Shown here: positions 41,757 through 50,643 of the stretch, piece by piece
Layout of the letters: each line of letters opens with the position of its first letter
Position numbering within the stretch: position 1 is the stretch's first letter
From: Desulfoscipio gibsoniae DSM 7213
GTDB lineage: Bacteria; Bacillota; Desulfotomaculia; Desulfotomaculales; Desulfallaceae
Direction: 5' to 3'
NCBI RefSeq assembly: GCF_000233715.2
Contig: NC_021184.1
Span: 930,001-994,000, forward strand
Length of the DNA stretch: 64,000 nucleotides
Made by a program: the position numbers and the translations under genes
The notes under the pieces: generated by a model
Databases searched by the model: none
What the model was told of the DNA's origin: nothing
Seen by the model: only the letters and a program-made list of their open reading frames with translations

Positions 41757-43139
41757 ATTTACAGCAAGAACTTAGATAAACAAGCCAGCCCTGGCGTTCG
41801 GTTAAGCAATCATCTGGTGGATAGTCATCCCCCGGAGCGGGCTGGAGAAGACAATCATAGTGCGCAGTTGGGTAATCATACGGTGAATAAACATAACCCG
41901 GATCGGGACAGTATGGGCGACTGCGGTTCAGGGCTGGGTAAGCAATTGTCTAGTAAATATACGCTTGTGCAAACTAAAACAGATAGGCATGGCGATATGC
42001 TTAGTAATTACCCGATCGTGCCCGACCCCGCTCCCCTGGGCAGCTATGCGGCCCGGGATGTGGTGTTTTTATTAAAAGACATTGGCCCATATGTAGTGGA
42101 GCAGGGTAACGAGGCCAGGGAAAAGGCTATGCAAAGCGGCCGGCATTATTCTGAAATGCTGCCTATTGAATATCAGCCCACCCGGGAATATATTGATTTG
42201 TTTCACCAATCATTGCAGGAAACAGGTCGCCGGTTGGCGCTGGCTGCGGCCATTGTAGCAGAACAAATTATGCGTAAACGGGGCCGCCGCGTGGCGCTGG
42301 TATCCCTGGCCAGGGCCGGTACTCCGGCAGGAGTGCTTATTAAAAGGTACCTGCGGTGTTTTTACGGTCTTGATGCCCCCCATTACAGCATTTCAATTAT
42401 CCGTGACCGGGGTATTGACGTAAACGCCATCATTTATATACTGCAAAGGCATCCGGGCTGCAGCATCCAGTTCATTGACGGTTGGACCGGCAAAGGTGCC
42501 ATTACCAGGGAATTAATTAAAGCCGTGGAGGACTTTGAGCACAAGTTCGGCATCAATTCCGGTACATTGATTAAGGATATTGCCGTACTGGCTGACCCGG
42601 GGCACTGCGCTAATATTTTCGGCACCCGGGACGACTTTTTAATTCCCAGCGCCTGCCTTAATGCCACTGTATCCGGTTTAATGTCCAGAACGGTTTTGCG
42701 GGATGATTTAATTGGCCCCCTGGATTTTCACGGTGCTAAATTTTATCGAAATTTGGCCCGTGATGACCTTTCCAATTATTTTGTGGACACGGTGGCCGTC
42801 TATTTTGCCGCTGTGCGGGACGAGGCCCGTCGTATGCTGCAGCATAACCCCGGCCTGGGTTTGGATGCAGCCCCGGCTTGGCTGGGCAGGCAAGAAACGG
42901 TGCGCATCCAGGCTGAGTTTGGTATTGGAAGCATCAATTTGGTCAAGCCAGGGGTTGGGGAAACCACCAGAGTGCTGCTGCGCCGGGTGCCTTGGAAGAT
43001 ACTAGTTAAAGATATTAAACACGCCGATATTAAACATGTGCTGCTGCTGGCCCGGGACAGAGGGGTGCCGGTGGAGGAATACCCTCACATGAGTTATTGC
43101 TGCTGTGGGCTGATTAAATCAATGGGGGACAGGACATGA
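41757..43139 (+). CDS. PRTase-like/PELOTA protein (StiP type) with apparent ATT start
   Basis: 460 residues from ATT 41757. The N-terminal 85 are a polar, poorly conserved segment (RAGEDNHSAQLGNHTVNKHN). The PRTase-like core runs from about 95 to 375 (VALVSLARAGTPAGVLIKRY, FIDGWTGKGAITREL, VLADPGHCANIFGTRDDFLI), then a PELOTA RNA-binding domain (RVPWKILVKDIKHADIKHVL, RGVPVEEYPHMSYCCCGLI). Databases call this family cysteine protease StiP, but context favours metabolite synthesis. GGGAGGTG lies 7 bases before ATT; no ATG/GTG/TTG has a site nearby. The stop overlaps the HAD gene (ATGA). Confidence 0.85.
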   Translation: MYSKNLDKQASPGVRLSNHLVDSHPPERAGEDNHSAQLGNHTVNKHNPDRDSMGDCGSGLGKQLSSKYTLVQTKTDRHGDMLSNYPIVPDPAPLGSYAARDVVFLLKDIGPYVVEQGNEAREKAMQSGRHYSEMLPIEYQPTREYIDLFHQSLQETGRRLALAAAIVAEQIMRKRGRRVALVSLARAGTPAGVLIKRYLRCFYGLDAPHYSISIIRDRGIDVNAIIYILQRHPGCSIQFIDGWTGKGAITRELIKAVEDFEHKFGINSGTLIKDIAVLADPGHCANIFGTRDDFLIPSACLNATVSGLMSRTVLRDDLIGPLDFHGAKFYRNLARDDLSNYFVDTVAVYFAAVRDEARRMLQHNPGLGLDAAPAWLGRQETVRIQAEFGIGSINLVKPGVGETTRVLLRRVPWKILVKDIKHADIKHVLLLARDRGVPVEEYPHMSYCCCGLIKSMGDRT

Positions 43140-43972
43140 TTTTTGCCAGCGACCTTGACCGAACCTTAATTTATTCAGAGAAATTTCTCAGCGACTACCC
43201 GGCCCCGGTAAAAGCGGTGGAAACCGGCACCTATCTCTCCTATATGACGGTAGATGCCGCCGGAATGCTCAAGGTTCTAGCTGATAAATTACTTTTAGTG
43301 CCCTGTACCACGAGGACGGTGGAACAGTACCGGCGCATAGGTTTTTTACAAAACGAGCTACCGTGCCGGTGTGCTGTCACCAGTAACGGGGCACATCTTT
43401 TGGTGGACGGCAGTCTGGATGTTACCTACCGGACGGGTATACTCCAGGCGCTGGCCAATGATTGCGGTGCGGGGCCGGATATATTGAAAGGTTTCAGCCG
43501 GCTTTCCGCTGACCAATGGGCCGGCCCCATGCGGCATGCTGACGAGGCATTTTATTACTGCATCGTGGAGCGGGATCAGGTACCGATGCAAGAACTGGCC
43601 GAGTTCAGCAGCTGGGCCGGTAAACAAAATTGGTACGTGTCCTTACAGGGTCGCAAGCTTTACCTGGTACCCCGGGTGGTTAATAAATGGACGGCACTGC
43701 AGAGGGTGGCGGAGATGGCGGGTGAAGACCAGGTGGTGGCCGCCGGGGATTCTTTACTGGACTTGCCCCTTGTGCTGGGGGCGGATTATGCCATATCCCC
43801 TGCTCACGGTGAACTATATGAACAATATGGCGGTTCCCAATACAGCGCATATGCGAACCAGCACCCATACCCACACCATCGTACCTACCAACAACTACAT
43901 TGGGTGTTTACCAAGTCCTCTGGCATAGCGGCCGGTGAGGAGATTATAAGGACTGTGCTGCAGTTGTTGTAG
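43136..43972 (+). CDS. HAD-family phosphatase of the Ter module
   Basis: 278 residues. HAD motif I is FASDLDRTLIY (about 3-13, nucleophile Asp6 and acid Asp8), motif II TTRTVEQY (about 60), and the C2-type cap lies in the middle. Motif III/IV is NKWTALQRV with AAGDSLLDLPLV (about 200). It resembles sucrose-phosphatase-like HADs (Cof type). In this operon it would dephosphorylate the product of the PRTase-type enzymes. It is the last gene of the run that starts at terC. Confidence 0.88.
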   Translation: MIFASDLDRTLIYSEKFLSDYPAPVKAVETGTYLSYMTVDAAGMLKVLADKLLLVPCTTRTVEQYRRIGFLQNELPCRCAVTSNGAHLLVDGSLDVTYRTGILQALANDCGAGPDILKGFSRLSADQWAGPMRHADEAFYYCIVERDQVPMQELAEFSSWAGKQNWYVSLQGRKLYLVPRVVNKWTALQRVAEMAGEDQVVAAGDSLLDLPLVLGADYAISPAHGELYEQYGGSQYSAYANQHPYPHHRTYQQLHWVFTKSSGIAAGEEIIRTVLQLL

Positions 43973-44338
43973 CCAGTAGCTATTAGATTGTTGGTTGGTT
44001 CATGACACGGGGACGTTTCCATTGTCTTATCCTGCGGACATTTGCGCGTCTCGATGGCGATTGAACCGTTCTCATAGCTCCGCTAATCTTAAATTACGCT
44101 GTAGTACTAATAACATTAATCATAGAATATTTGTATTGCCCCAGTCTACTCAGCTTTGACAGTGTATTGACTTGAGGAAATTAAATAAGCAGGTTGGGAT
44201 GTAATCGGCATCACACAGGGCAACGGTAAACGTAATTAAAGGACGGTACTTTAAAGTACCGGCACAGCATATTTGCCGGGGCACTTTGTCAGGGCATGGG
44301 CAAGCTTTGGAGTGCCGGGCACCAAAGGAGAAGAATAA
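43973..44338 (+). repeat. Intergenic region with repeat B copy 2 and an 18-bp palindrome
   Basis: Repeat B (GACACGGGGACGTTTCCATT and GTCTTATC) is at 44003-44031. A perfect palindrome CGGTACTTTAAAGTACCG is at 44244-44261, a likely operator or small hairpin ahead of the AIM24 gene. AAAGGAGAAG precedes ATG 44339. No gene is visible. Confidence 0.55.
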
Positions 44339-45022
44339 ATGAAATACAGCATACTTTATCAGGGTGCTTTCCCTCTGCTGCAGGTAAATCTTCAGAAGGG
44401 CGAAGTGATCAAGGCCGAATCCGATGCTATGGTGGCCATGTCTACAAACATTGATGTTGAGGGTAAGATGGATGGCGGGTTATTGGGCGGACTCAGTCGC
44501 ATGCTTACGGGGGAAAGTTTCTTCTTTCAAACCCTTAGCGCCCGCCGGGGGGCCGGGGAGGTGTTGCTGGCCCCGTCCATACCGGGGGATATTGTTGATG
44601 TGGAGCTGGACGGGTCCTACAGCTTACTTGTGCAAAAGGACGGCTTTTTGGCCGGTGCCGCTGAATTACAGGTCTCTACCAAAATGCAAAACCTGGCGCA
44701 GGGCATCTTCTCGGGGGAAGGTTTCTTTGTGGTGAAGATTAGCGGCAAAGGCATGGTATTTATCAATACTTATGGGGGTATTCATATCATAAACCTGGAG
44801 CCGGGCCAGGAATATATAGTGGACAACAGTCACCTGGTGGCCTGGCCTGATTATATGCAATACACCATCGAAAAGGCATCCAGCGGTTGGATATCCACCT
44901 TCACTTCGGGTGAAGTGGCGGTCTGCCGTTTCAGGGGACCGGGACCGGTGATTATTCAAACCAGAAACCCCCGGGGCTTTGGCAGCTGGATACGTAAATT
45001 TATACCAACTAAAAGCTCATAG
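44339..45022 (+). CDS. AIM24-family (TIGR00266) protein
   Basis: 227 residues of repeated beta strands: LLQVNLQKGEVIKAESDAMV, MDGGLLGGLSRMLTGESFFF, GSYSLLVQKDGFLA and GIFSGEGFFVVKISGKGMVF, ending FRGPGPVIIQTRNPRG. Full family length. AIM24 proteins are related in fold to trypanosome RNA-binding attenuator proteins, and bacterial members often sit beside TerD genes. The function is unknown. It may be membrane- or scaffold-associated with TerD. Confidence 0.88.
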   Translation: MKYSILYQGAFPLLQVNLQKGEVIKAESDAMVAMSTNIDVEGKMDGGLLGGLSRMLTGESFFFQTLSARRGAGEVLLAPSIPGDIVDVELDGSYSLLVQKDGFLAGAAELQVSTKMQNLAQGIFSGEGFFVVKISGKGMVFINTYGGIHIINLEPGQEYIVDNSHLVAWPDYMQYTIEKASSGWISTFTSGEVAVCRFRGPGPVIIQTRNPRGFGSWIRKFIPTKSS

Positions 45023-45241
45023 TGGTGGCCCATTTTACATTGCGCTATTATTATACTATTGTGTTGTCGGCCAAGCTCTACCCGAAGGTGCCCCAAGGAG
45101 TCGCTTAGAATTCGGCCGGGGGAACGGATTAATAATTAGCTGTAGTCTGATATTATACCTGTTGCCAAGCGGGTGAAACAGGTTAACTAATGTGATAAAT
45201 AACAGACATACTGAACCAAAAATACAAATGAGGTGATGGTA
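45023..45241 (+). other. Intergenic region, no gene seen
   Basis: About 220 bases; contains CCCGAAGGTGCCCC-rich DNA at about 45080-45096. GAGGTGATGG at 45230 is the ribosome site of the TerD fusion gene. Confidence 0.3.
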
Positions 45242-46636
45242 TTGCCTTTAACCGTGAAGGGGGGGCAAAAAACCGATCTTACCAAAAACCATCCCGGTCT
45301 TGCGGAAGTTATGGTGGCCCTGGGCTGGGAAACCGATGCCGTTGCCATTGAAATTGATGCCGCCGCCTTTATGCTCCAAGGAAATGGCCAATGCCGGGGT
45401 GACGAGGATTTTATCTTTTATGGCAACCCCACCGGCCGCGGTGGTGCCGTAACCGTGGAAACCGTCCGGGTACCGGATAAAGCGTGCATTAAAATAAATT
45501 TGCCCGCGGTTCCTGCCGATGTAGCCAAGATTGCCTTTACGCTGACTATTTACGAAGGTCCCCAAAGGGGCCATACCTTTGGACAGGTGCCCGGTGCATA
45601 CATAAGGGTGGCCGATACCGGTAACCATGAGTTGATTAAATTTAACATGGACGGAGGCTTTTCCGCCGAAACCGCCATTGTGGTGGCCGAACTATACCGC
45701 CATCAAGGCCAATGGAAGTTTAACCCGGTGGCCATGGGTTATCATGGTGGATTGGCCGCGCTGTGCGGAAGTTTCGGTATCGAGGTGGCTGACCAGCCGG
45801 ACAGTCAAACAGCCAATCCCAAGCCCAACCAGCCCGCCCAGCCGCATAACCAGCCAGTGGTTCAGCCTGCTGGGCAGCCTGCCGGTGCACCGCTTAATTT
45901 AGCGGCCAGGACGACTCCGAAACAACCGGTCAATCAGCCCGGTTACGGGGGATCGACTAATCCTGCCGCACCCGGGTCCCAGGCAAGCAAACCTTCCGGG
46001 CAGAGGATTAACCTTAGTAAAATTGAGTTGAAGAAAAAAGGCGACAAAATTAACCTGGAGAAAAAAGCCAATAACAAGCTAGGGGAAATATTAGTTAACC
46101 TGAACTGGAACCAGCAAAAACAGCCTAAACAATCCACCGGTTTGTTGGGTTCGCTTTTTGGCGGCGGTGGTGGCGGGGTCGACCTGGACCTGGGCTGCCT
46201 TATCGATATGAAAAACGGGCAAAAGAGCGTTATCCAGGCCCTGGGCAAAGCCTTCGGCTCATATCACAGTTTTCCCTATATTGCTCTGGACGGTGATGAC
46301 CGTACAGGTGCGGTTGCCGGTGGTGAAAACCTGCGGATCAACGGCGATCATATTGCCGATTTTAACCGCATTCTTGTCTTTGCCTATATTTACGAGGGGG
46401 TGCCCAACTGGGCCCAGGCCGACGGTGTGGTGACTATCAAGCAGCCGGGCGGCCCCGATATTGAAGTGCGGCTAGACGAGCATGACAAACGTAAAATTAT
46501 GTGCGCCATAGCTTTAATAGAAAATGTGAACAATGAAACCTTAAGCGTGGAACGCCAGGTGCGCTATTTCTCGGGCCACCGGGAAATGGACAGTGCCTAT
46601 AACTGGGGACTGCGCTGGAAAGCCGACAGCAAGTAA
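45242..46636 (+). CDS. TerD-TerA-like fusion protein
   Basis: 464 residues. N-terminal TerD domain (1-180: PLTVKGGQKTDLTKNHPGL; the Ca2+ loop is weakened to ETVRVPDKACIKINLP, lacking the GDNxTGEGxGDDE acidic run). A Pro/Gln/Asn-rich linker (185-255) and a basic segment (NLSKIELKKKGDKINLEKK) follow, then a TerA-type second domain (275-464) with LLGSLFGGGGGGVDLDLGC, GDDRTGAVAGGENLRI and YNWGLRWKADSK. It probably works as an adaptor within the TerD layer. TTG 45242 is preferred; ATG 45236 is possible. Confidence 0.88.
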   Translation: MPLTVKGGQKTDLTKNHPGLAEVMVALGWETDAVAIEIDAAAFMLQGNGQCRGDEDFIFYGNPTGRGGAVTVETVRVPDKACIKINLPAVPADVAKIAFTLTIYEGPQRGHTFGQVPGAYIRVADTGNHELIKFNMDGGFSAETAIVVAELYRHQGQWKFNPVAMGYHGGLAALCGSFGIEVADQPDSQTANPKPNQPAQPHNQPVVQPAGQPAGAPLNLAARTTPKQPVNQPGYGGSTNPAAPGSQASKPSGQRINLSKIELKKKGDKINLEKKANNKLGEILVNLNWNQQKQPKQSTGLLGSLFGGGGGGVDLDLGCLIDMKNGQKSVIQALGKAFGSYHSFPYIALDGDDRTGAVAGGENLRINGDHIADFNRILVFAYIYEGVPNWAQADGVVTIKQPGGPDIEVRLDEHDKRKIMCAIALIENVNNETLSVERQVRYFSGHREMDSAYNWGLRWKADSK

Positions 46637-46658
46637 TGTGGGAAGGGGAAGCGGTTTC

Positions 46659-46931
46659 TTGCCTGAAGGTGTAGGTTATGCGAAGATTAAGGGAACCAGC
46701 CTTAATACTTATGAGGAACACGCTGAGTACCTGTGGTTCGTGACGGAAAATGGTCAGCCGGTTTCCGGCAGCAATACACCACCGGAAATACCCGCCAAGG
46801 TGCTTTTTAAGATGGAGTTGGACAGGGACGCAGCGGTATCTTACGGTTATGTTATGAAGTATCAGGACTGGGTGGGCAATAAGAAACCATTACGTTTTCA
46901 GATGATGATCGAAATGGATGTGATTTATTGA
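46659..46931 (+). CDS. Small Ter-associated protein, unknown
   Basis: 90 residues from TTG 46659, 22 bases after the TerD-TerA gene, with GGAAGGGGAAGCGG upstream. It reads PEGVGYAKIKGTSLNTYEEH, then AEYLWFVTENGQPVSG, and ends FQMMIEMDVIY; no signal or helix. It might be the C-terminal strand pair of a TerA-like domain split off as its own gene. The frame is open back to 46593, but that would overlap the previous gene. Confidence 0.6.
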   Translation: MPEGVGYAKIKGTSLNTYEEHAEYLWFVTENGQPVSGSNTPPEIPAKVLFKMELDRDAAVSYGYVMKYQDWVGNKKPLRFQMMIEMDVIY

Positions 46932-46971
46932 ATTACACCCGGCTCGGGCACATTGAATAATGCGTGATTAC

Positions 46972-47106
46972 TTATAATATTTTATCTATATACTCTACCT
47001 GATAATCCGCACGATTTTTCAGTATTTTGAAAATCTTAATGCGCTGGGTAATTGCTATGGTAAACACTAGTGCAGTTACCATTGCAATACAAATGATTTT
47101 AGTCAC
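46972..47106 (-). CDS. Small 44-residue membrane protein
   Basis: GTG 47106 follows GGCAGGTGATT and opens a frame with one N-terminal helix (TKIICIAMVTALVFTIAITQ) and a basic, then acidic tail (RIKIFKILKNRADYQVEYID, KIL). The single-span layout is that of small stress-related membrane proteins, but no family is recognised. It is opposite in strand to its neighbours. Confidence 0.5.
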   Translation of the reverse strand: MTKIICIAMVTALVFTIAITQRIKIFKILKNRADYQVEYIDKIL

Positions 47107-47185
47107 AGTCAATCACCTGCCGGTGTGAATTTATCTTACTATATTCAATCCTTTGACAAAGTGAGACAAAAAACTGTGCTTAAAA

Positions 47186-47229
47186 TATACCAAAGGAGCA
47201 TGGTCGTCCAGCCATGCTCCTTTGGTATA
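47186..47229. terminator. Long hairpin, probable terminator
   Basis: An 18-bp perfect stem (47186-47203 with 47212-47229) has an 8-base loop. It lies upstream of the small minus-strand gene and upstream of the htpG control region, so it insulates htpG from Ter read-through. The stem contains AAAGGAG. Confidence 0.6.
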
Positions 47230-47340
47230 AAAATCAAAGAAAAATGGAGATAATGCTCAATATAGGGTTATCGTTGCAAATTTTAGGTGCTAAAGCGATT
47301 TGCCATGATTGCTTTAATTGCAATACTATCATTTTATAGG

Positions 47341-47367
47341 TTAGCACTCGCTGGGGATGAGTGCTAA
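47341..47367 (+). promoter_or_regulatory. CIRCE operator (HrcA site)
   Basis: TTAGCACTC, nine bases, GAGTGCTAA: a full match to the CIRCE inverted repeat that HrcA binds to repress heat-shock genes. It is 55 bases before htpG. Confidence 0.95.
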
Positions 47368-47421
47368 CAATAGCTTAAACAAAAAAGCCAAACATAATTT
47401 AATAAGCAGGGGGGTACATAT

Positions 47422-49305
47422 ATGGCTGCTGAAGCTGATGCCAAACAACAACAGACTTTAGAGTTTCAGGCAGAGGTAAAACAACTACTGAATATTGTGA
47501 TTAATTCCCTCTACACCGATCGGGAAATATTTTTGCGGGAGCTGGTATCCAACGCCGCTGATGCACTGGAAAAGTTGAGATACCGGACAATTACCGATAA
47601 AGAAGTAGCAGACCCGGATTTGCCGCTGGAGATTACCATTGAAGTAAACGAACAGGATAAAACCCTGACCATCAGCGATACGGGTATTGGTATGACCAGA
47701 GACGAGCTGGTGGAAAACCTGGGCACCATCGCTCGATCGGGTTCCCGGGCGTTTTTGCAGCAGCTGGCCGAGGCGGAACAAAAGGACTTGAACTTGATCG
47801 GCCAGTTCGGGGTGGGCTTTTACTCGGCTTTTATGGTGGCCAGGCGCGTGCAGGTACTGACGCGCTCCTTTGTGCCCGGTGAAGAGGGCTGCCAGTGGGT
47901 TTCCGATGGTGTGGGCAGTTACACCATTGACCAGACCCGGGGGCTTTCCCGTGGCACCAAAATTATACTGGAGCTTAAGGATGACGCCGGGGAATTTGCC
48001 TCGCCGGATGCCATTAAGCGGATTATCAAACGCTATTCCAACTTTGTGCCCTTTCCCATTATTATGGGGGGCGAAAAAATCAATACGGTGCAAGCCATAT
48101 GGGTACGCAACAAAAATGAAATTAAAGACGAGGAATACACTGAGTTTTATAAGTTCATCGCCAATGCCTATGATGAACCGTTTTACCGGCTGCACTTTAC
48201 CGCCGATGCACCCCTGGCTATAAATGCGCTTTTGTTTGTGCCGCAGGAAAACTTGGAACGCTTTGGCTTCGGTAAAATCGAGCCCGGGGTTTCCCTATAC
48301 TGCCGCAAGGTAATGCTGCAGCAAAACGCTGAGGGGCTGCTGCCCGAGTGGCTGCGTTTTGTTAAGGGCGTGGTGGACAGTGAGGACATCCCCATTAATA
48401 TTTCCCGGGAAACAATGCAGGATAGTGCCTTGGTAGCCCGGCTGCGCAAAGTGCTAACCGGTCGCTTCCTCAAGTTTTTGGGTGAGCAGGCCAAGGCCGA
48501 CCCGGATAAATACAGCGAGTTCTGGAAAAAGTTTGGTATTTTCCTGAAGGAGGGCGCGGCTTCGGATTATGCGTACAGTAAGGACATAGCGCCTCTGCTG
48601 CGCTTTGAGTCCTCCAAATCAGAGCCCGGCAAATACATTTCCCTGGATGATTACCTGGCTCGGATGCCGGAAAAACAAAAGCACCTTTATTATATCAACG
48701 GGCCGACTCGGGAAATAATCGAAGCCGGTCCGTACCTGGAGGCATTTAAGGTACGTGATTTGGAGGTTATCTATACCCACGAGCCCGTAGATGATTTTGT
48801 GCTTACCAACCTGGCCGAATACAAAGATAAGAAACTGGTTTCCGCCGACCAGGCAGAGCTGGATCTGCCGGAAGTAGAGGAGGATAAGGACGCCGGGGCG
48901 GATGCCGCCCGGGTTGAAGGCCTGGATCTGAAGAATTTACTGGCCTTTATGAAACAAGCCCTGGGGGACCGGGTTAGCGAAGTACGGGAATCCAAACGCC
49001 TGGTGGACAGTCCGGCGGTGCTGATCAATATGGATGACGGCATGACCAGCAGCATGCAGCGGGTGATGCAGGCGCTGCACAAGGATATTGGCGGCATAGG
49101 GATCGGTCAGAAGGCATTGGAAATAAACCCTGGTCACAAGCTGATCAAAGGACTGGAGTCATTGCGTCAAAAGGACGCGGACTTTGCCACACTTGCCGTG
49201 GAGCAAATTTACGACAACGCTCTCATTGCCTCGGGTCTGCTCACCGACCCCCGTGACATGGTGGACCGCATGTACCGCATACTGGAGCGGGCGCTGGCGG
49301 AATAA
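47422..49305 (+). CDS. htpG: Hsp90 chaperone HtpG
   Basis: 627 residues, standard bacterial length. N-terminal GHKL ATPase: NSLYTDREIFLRELVSNAAD, DTGIGMT (about 96), GQFGVGFYSAFMV lid (about 131). The middle domain has ISRETMQDS and the C-terminal dimerisation domain ends EQIYDNALIASGLLTDP. It holds and remodels client proteins in the cytoplasm. The CIRCE upstream indicates HrcA-controlled heat induction. It sits inside the Ter region but is not a Ter gene by family. ATG 47422 follows AGCAGGGGGG. Confidence 0.97.
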   Translation: MAAEADAKQQQTLEFQAEVKQLLNIVINSLYTDREIFLRELVSNAADALEKLRYRTITDKEVADPDLPLEITIEVNEQDKTLTISDTGIGMTRDELVENLGTIARSGSRAFLQQLAEAEQKDLNLIGQFGVGFYSAFMVARRVQVLTRSFVPGEEGCQWVSDGVGSYTIDQTRGLSRGTKIILELKDDAGEFASPDAIKRIIKRYSNFVPFPIIMGGEKINTVQAIWVRNKNEIKDEEYTEFYKFIANAYDEPFYRLHFTADAPLAINALLFVPQENLERFGFGKIEPGVSLYCRKVMLQQNAEGLLPEWLRFVKGVVDSEDIPINISRETMQDSALVARLRKVLTGRFLKFLGEQAKADPDKYSEFWKKFGIFLKEGAASDYAYSKDIAPLLRFESSKSEPGKYISLDDYLARMPEKQKHLYYINGPTREIIEAGPYLEAFKVRDLEVIYTHEPVDDFVLTNLAEYKDKKLVSADQAELDLPEVEEDKDAGADAARVEGLDLKNLLAFMKQALGDRVSEVRESKRLVDSPAVLINMDDGMTSSMQRVMQALHKDIGGIGIGQKALEINPGHKLIKGLESLRQKDADFATLAVEQIYDNALIASGLLTDPRDMVDRMYRILERALAE

Positions 49306-49309
49306 ACAA

Positions 49310-49351
49310 GCGAAAGAAAAACAGCCGATTATTCGGCTGTTTTTCTTTCGC
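49310..49351 (+). terminator. htpG terminator
   Basis: A 19-bp perfect stem (49310-49328 with 49333-49351, TTAT loop) contains ACAGCCGA/TCGGCTGT followed by TTTTTCTTTC within the stem. Confidence 0.9.
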
Positions 49352-49356
49352 CCATT

Positions 49357-49398
49357 GGTGCCGGGTGTTGAAAGGTTGAAAGTTTGGCGGCTTTCAAA
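49357..49398 (+). repeat. Dispersed repeat C, copy 3
   Basis: GTGCCGGGTGTTGAAAGGTT then GAAAGTTT, the same arm as at 13640, with a weak partner (GCTTTCAAAAGC) downstream. Confidence 0.6.
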
Positions 49399-49471
49399 AG
49401 CGTTGGATATAATCTCCGTTAATAGGGAAATCTTTTAAATATCAACATGCCTATAGACATGGAGGATTCCT

Positions 49472-50155
49472 ATGACCAAGACAAAATTCAAACGACTGCC
49501 CAGACATATAGGGGTGATACCTGACGGAAATAGAAGGTGGGCCCAGGGCAAAGGGCTACCCAAGGAGGATGGGTATCAGAATGGTTTGGACCCTGGCATG
49601 ATGCTGTATGAGTTGTGCGTGGAACTTGGTATTCCGGAGCTTACCTTTTACGGATTCACCCAGGACAATACCAAGCGCCCGGCAGTGCAGACCAGGGCTT
49701 TCCAGAGAGCCTGCGTGGATGCTGTGGACATGCTGGCCAACCGGGATGCCTCGCTTTTAGTCATTGGCGATTATGAATCCCCTCTTTTTCCCCCCCAGTT
49801 GATGAAATATAAACAAAGAAAAACCTTTGGCCGGGACTTAATTAAAATTAATTTTCTCGTTAACTACGGGTGGAAGTGGGATCTGCATCATTTCATGAAT
49901 GAAGATTCAACCATTAACAGTGGTAGCGTTAAAATAAAACGCAATGTTTTCCAAACTATTGCTTCTCGTGATATTTCCCGTATTGATTTAATCATTCGTT
50001 GGGGAGGGCGGCGAAGACTCAGCGGTTTTTTACCTGTTCAATCGATATACGCGGATTTTTATGTTGTAGACGACCTGTGGCCGGATTTTCAAAGAGAGCA
50101 TTTTTATGACGCCCTGAATTGGTACGAAAACCAGGACATCACTCTAGGCGGCTAA
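49472..50155 (+). CDS. Divergent cis-prenyltransferase (UppS family)
   Basis: 227 residues. The diphosphate-binding start IGVIPDGNRRWAQ (about 13-25) keeps the catalytic Asp, and LTFYGFTQDN replaces the usual LTLYAFSxEN. The C-terminal box is DLIIRWGGRRRLSGFLPVQS followed by YADFY, where typical enzymes have IRTSGExRLSNFLLWQ, so the Glu and Asn are lost. It would condense isopentenyl diphosphate to a polyprenyl chain, but the altered boxes make substrate and activity uncertain. It is single, between htpG and decayed DNA. ATG 49472 follows GGAGG. Confidence 0.8.
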   Translation: MTKTKFKRLPRHIGVIPDGNRRWAQGKGLPKEDGYQNGLDPGMMLYELCVELGIPELTFYGFTQDNTKRPAVQTRAFQRACVDAVDMLANRDASLLVIGDYESPLFPPQLMKYKQRKTFGRDLIKINFLVNYGWKWDLHHFMNEDSTINSGSVKIKRNVFQTIASRDISRIDLIIRWGGRRRLSGFLPVQSIYADFYVVDDLWPDFQREHFYDALNWYENQDITLGG

Positions 50156-50338
50156 TTGGGGTCAGGCTTAAACTTTCTTAAACTATCTGTGCAATTCGAA
50201 TAACTTCGATTAACTATGGTTTTTGAACAATGCTCAAGCCCGTTATATTATGCAGCGGGCTTTCGCGGTACATATATGAAAGGTTAACTCAGAGAGTATC
50301 GTCCCAGATGTGCGGCGCGTGGTGGATGATTCGGCGGT

Positions 50339-50422
50339 ATGCTGGTGATGGTGGTGCTGGCTATTAATTTTGGAGCCCGCTGGCTGGGATGGTATATTCA
50401 GAAACGGTTGACGGCTGCTTAA
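50339..50422 (+). pseudogene. C-terminal relic of a PstA/PstC-like permease
   Basis: A 27-codon frame (MLVMVVLAINFGARWLGWYI then QKRLTAA) looks like the last helix and basic tail of phosphate ABC permeases, with an in-frame stop just upstream. It is too short to be functional. Confidence 0.35.
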
Positions 50423-50456
50423 GAAGCAAGGGCATATTTCCTTTGCTTCTTTTTTT
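50421..50456 (+). terminator. Terminator following the permease relic
   Basis: AAGAAGCAAGG pairs with CCTTTGCTTCTT around a short loop and is followed by TTTTTTT. Confidence 0.8.
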
Positions 50457-50643
50457 AACAGATTGTGCTGGAGATTAAGCGTACTATGCAAGTTCAGAAC
50501 TCCTTGGATGAAGGAAGGTAAATGGATAGTGATTAGAATATAAGTTTACAGAGATAGCCATAATTGCGGATTATATCAGGTAGAAGGAATTTCAGAGGTT
50601 GAAGGCTTTTTTGAAAATAAATATTGGTAACTTAATTTAAATG

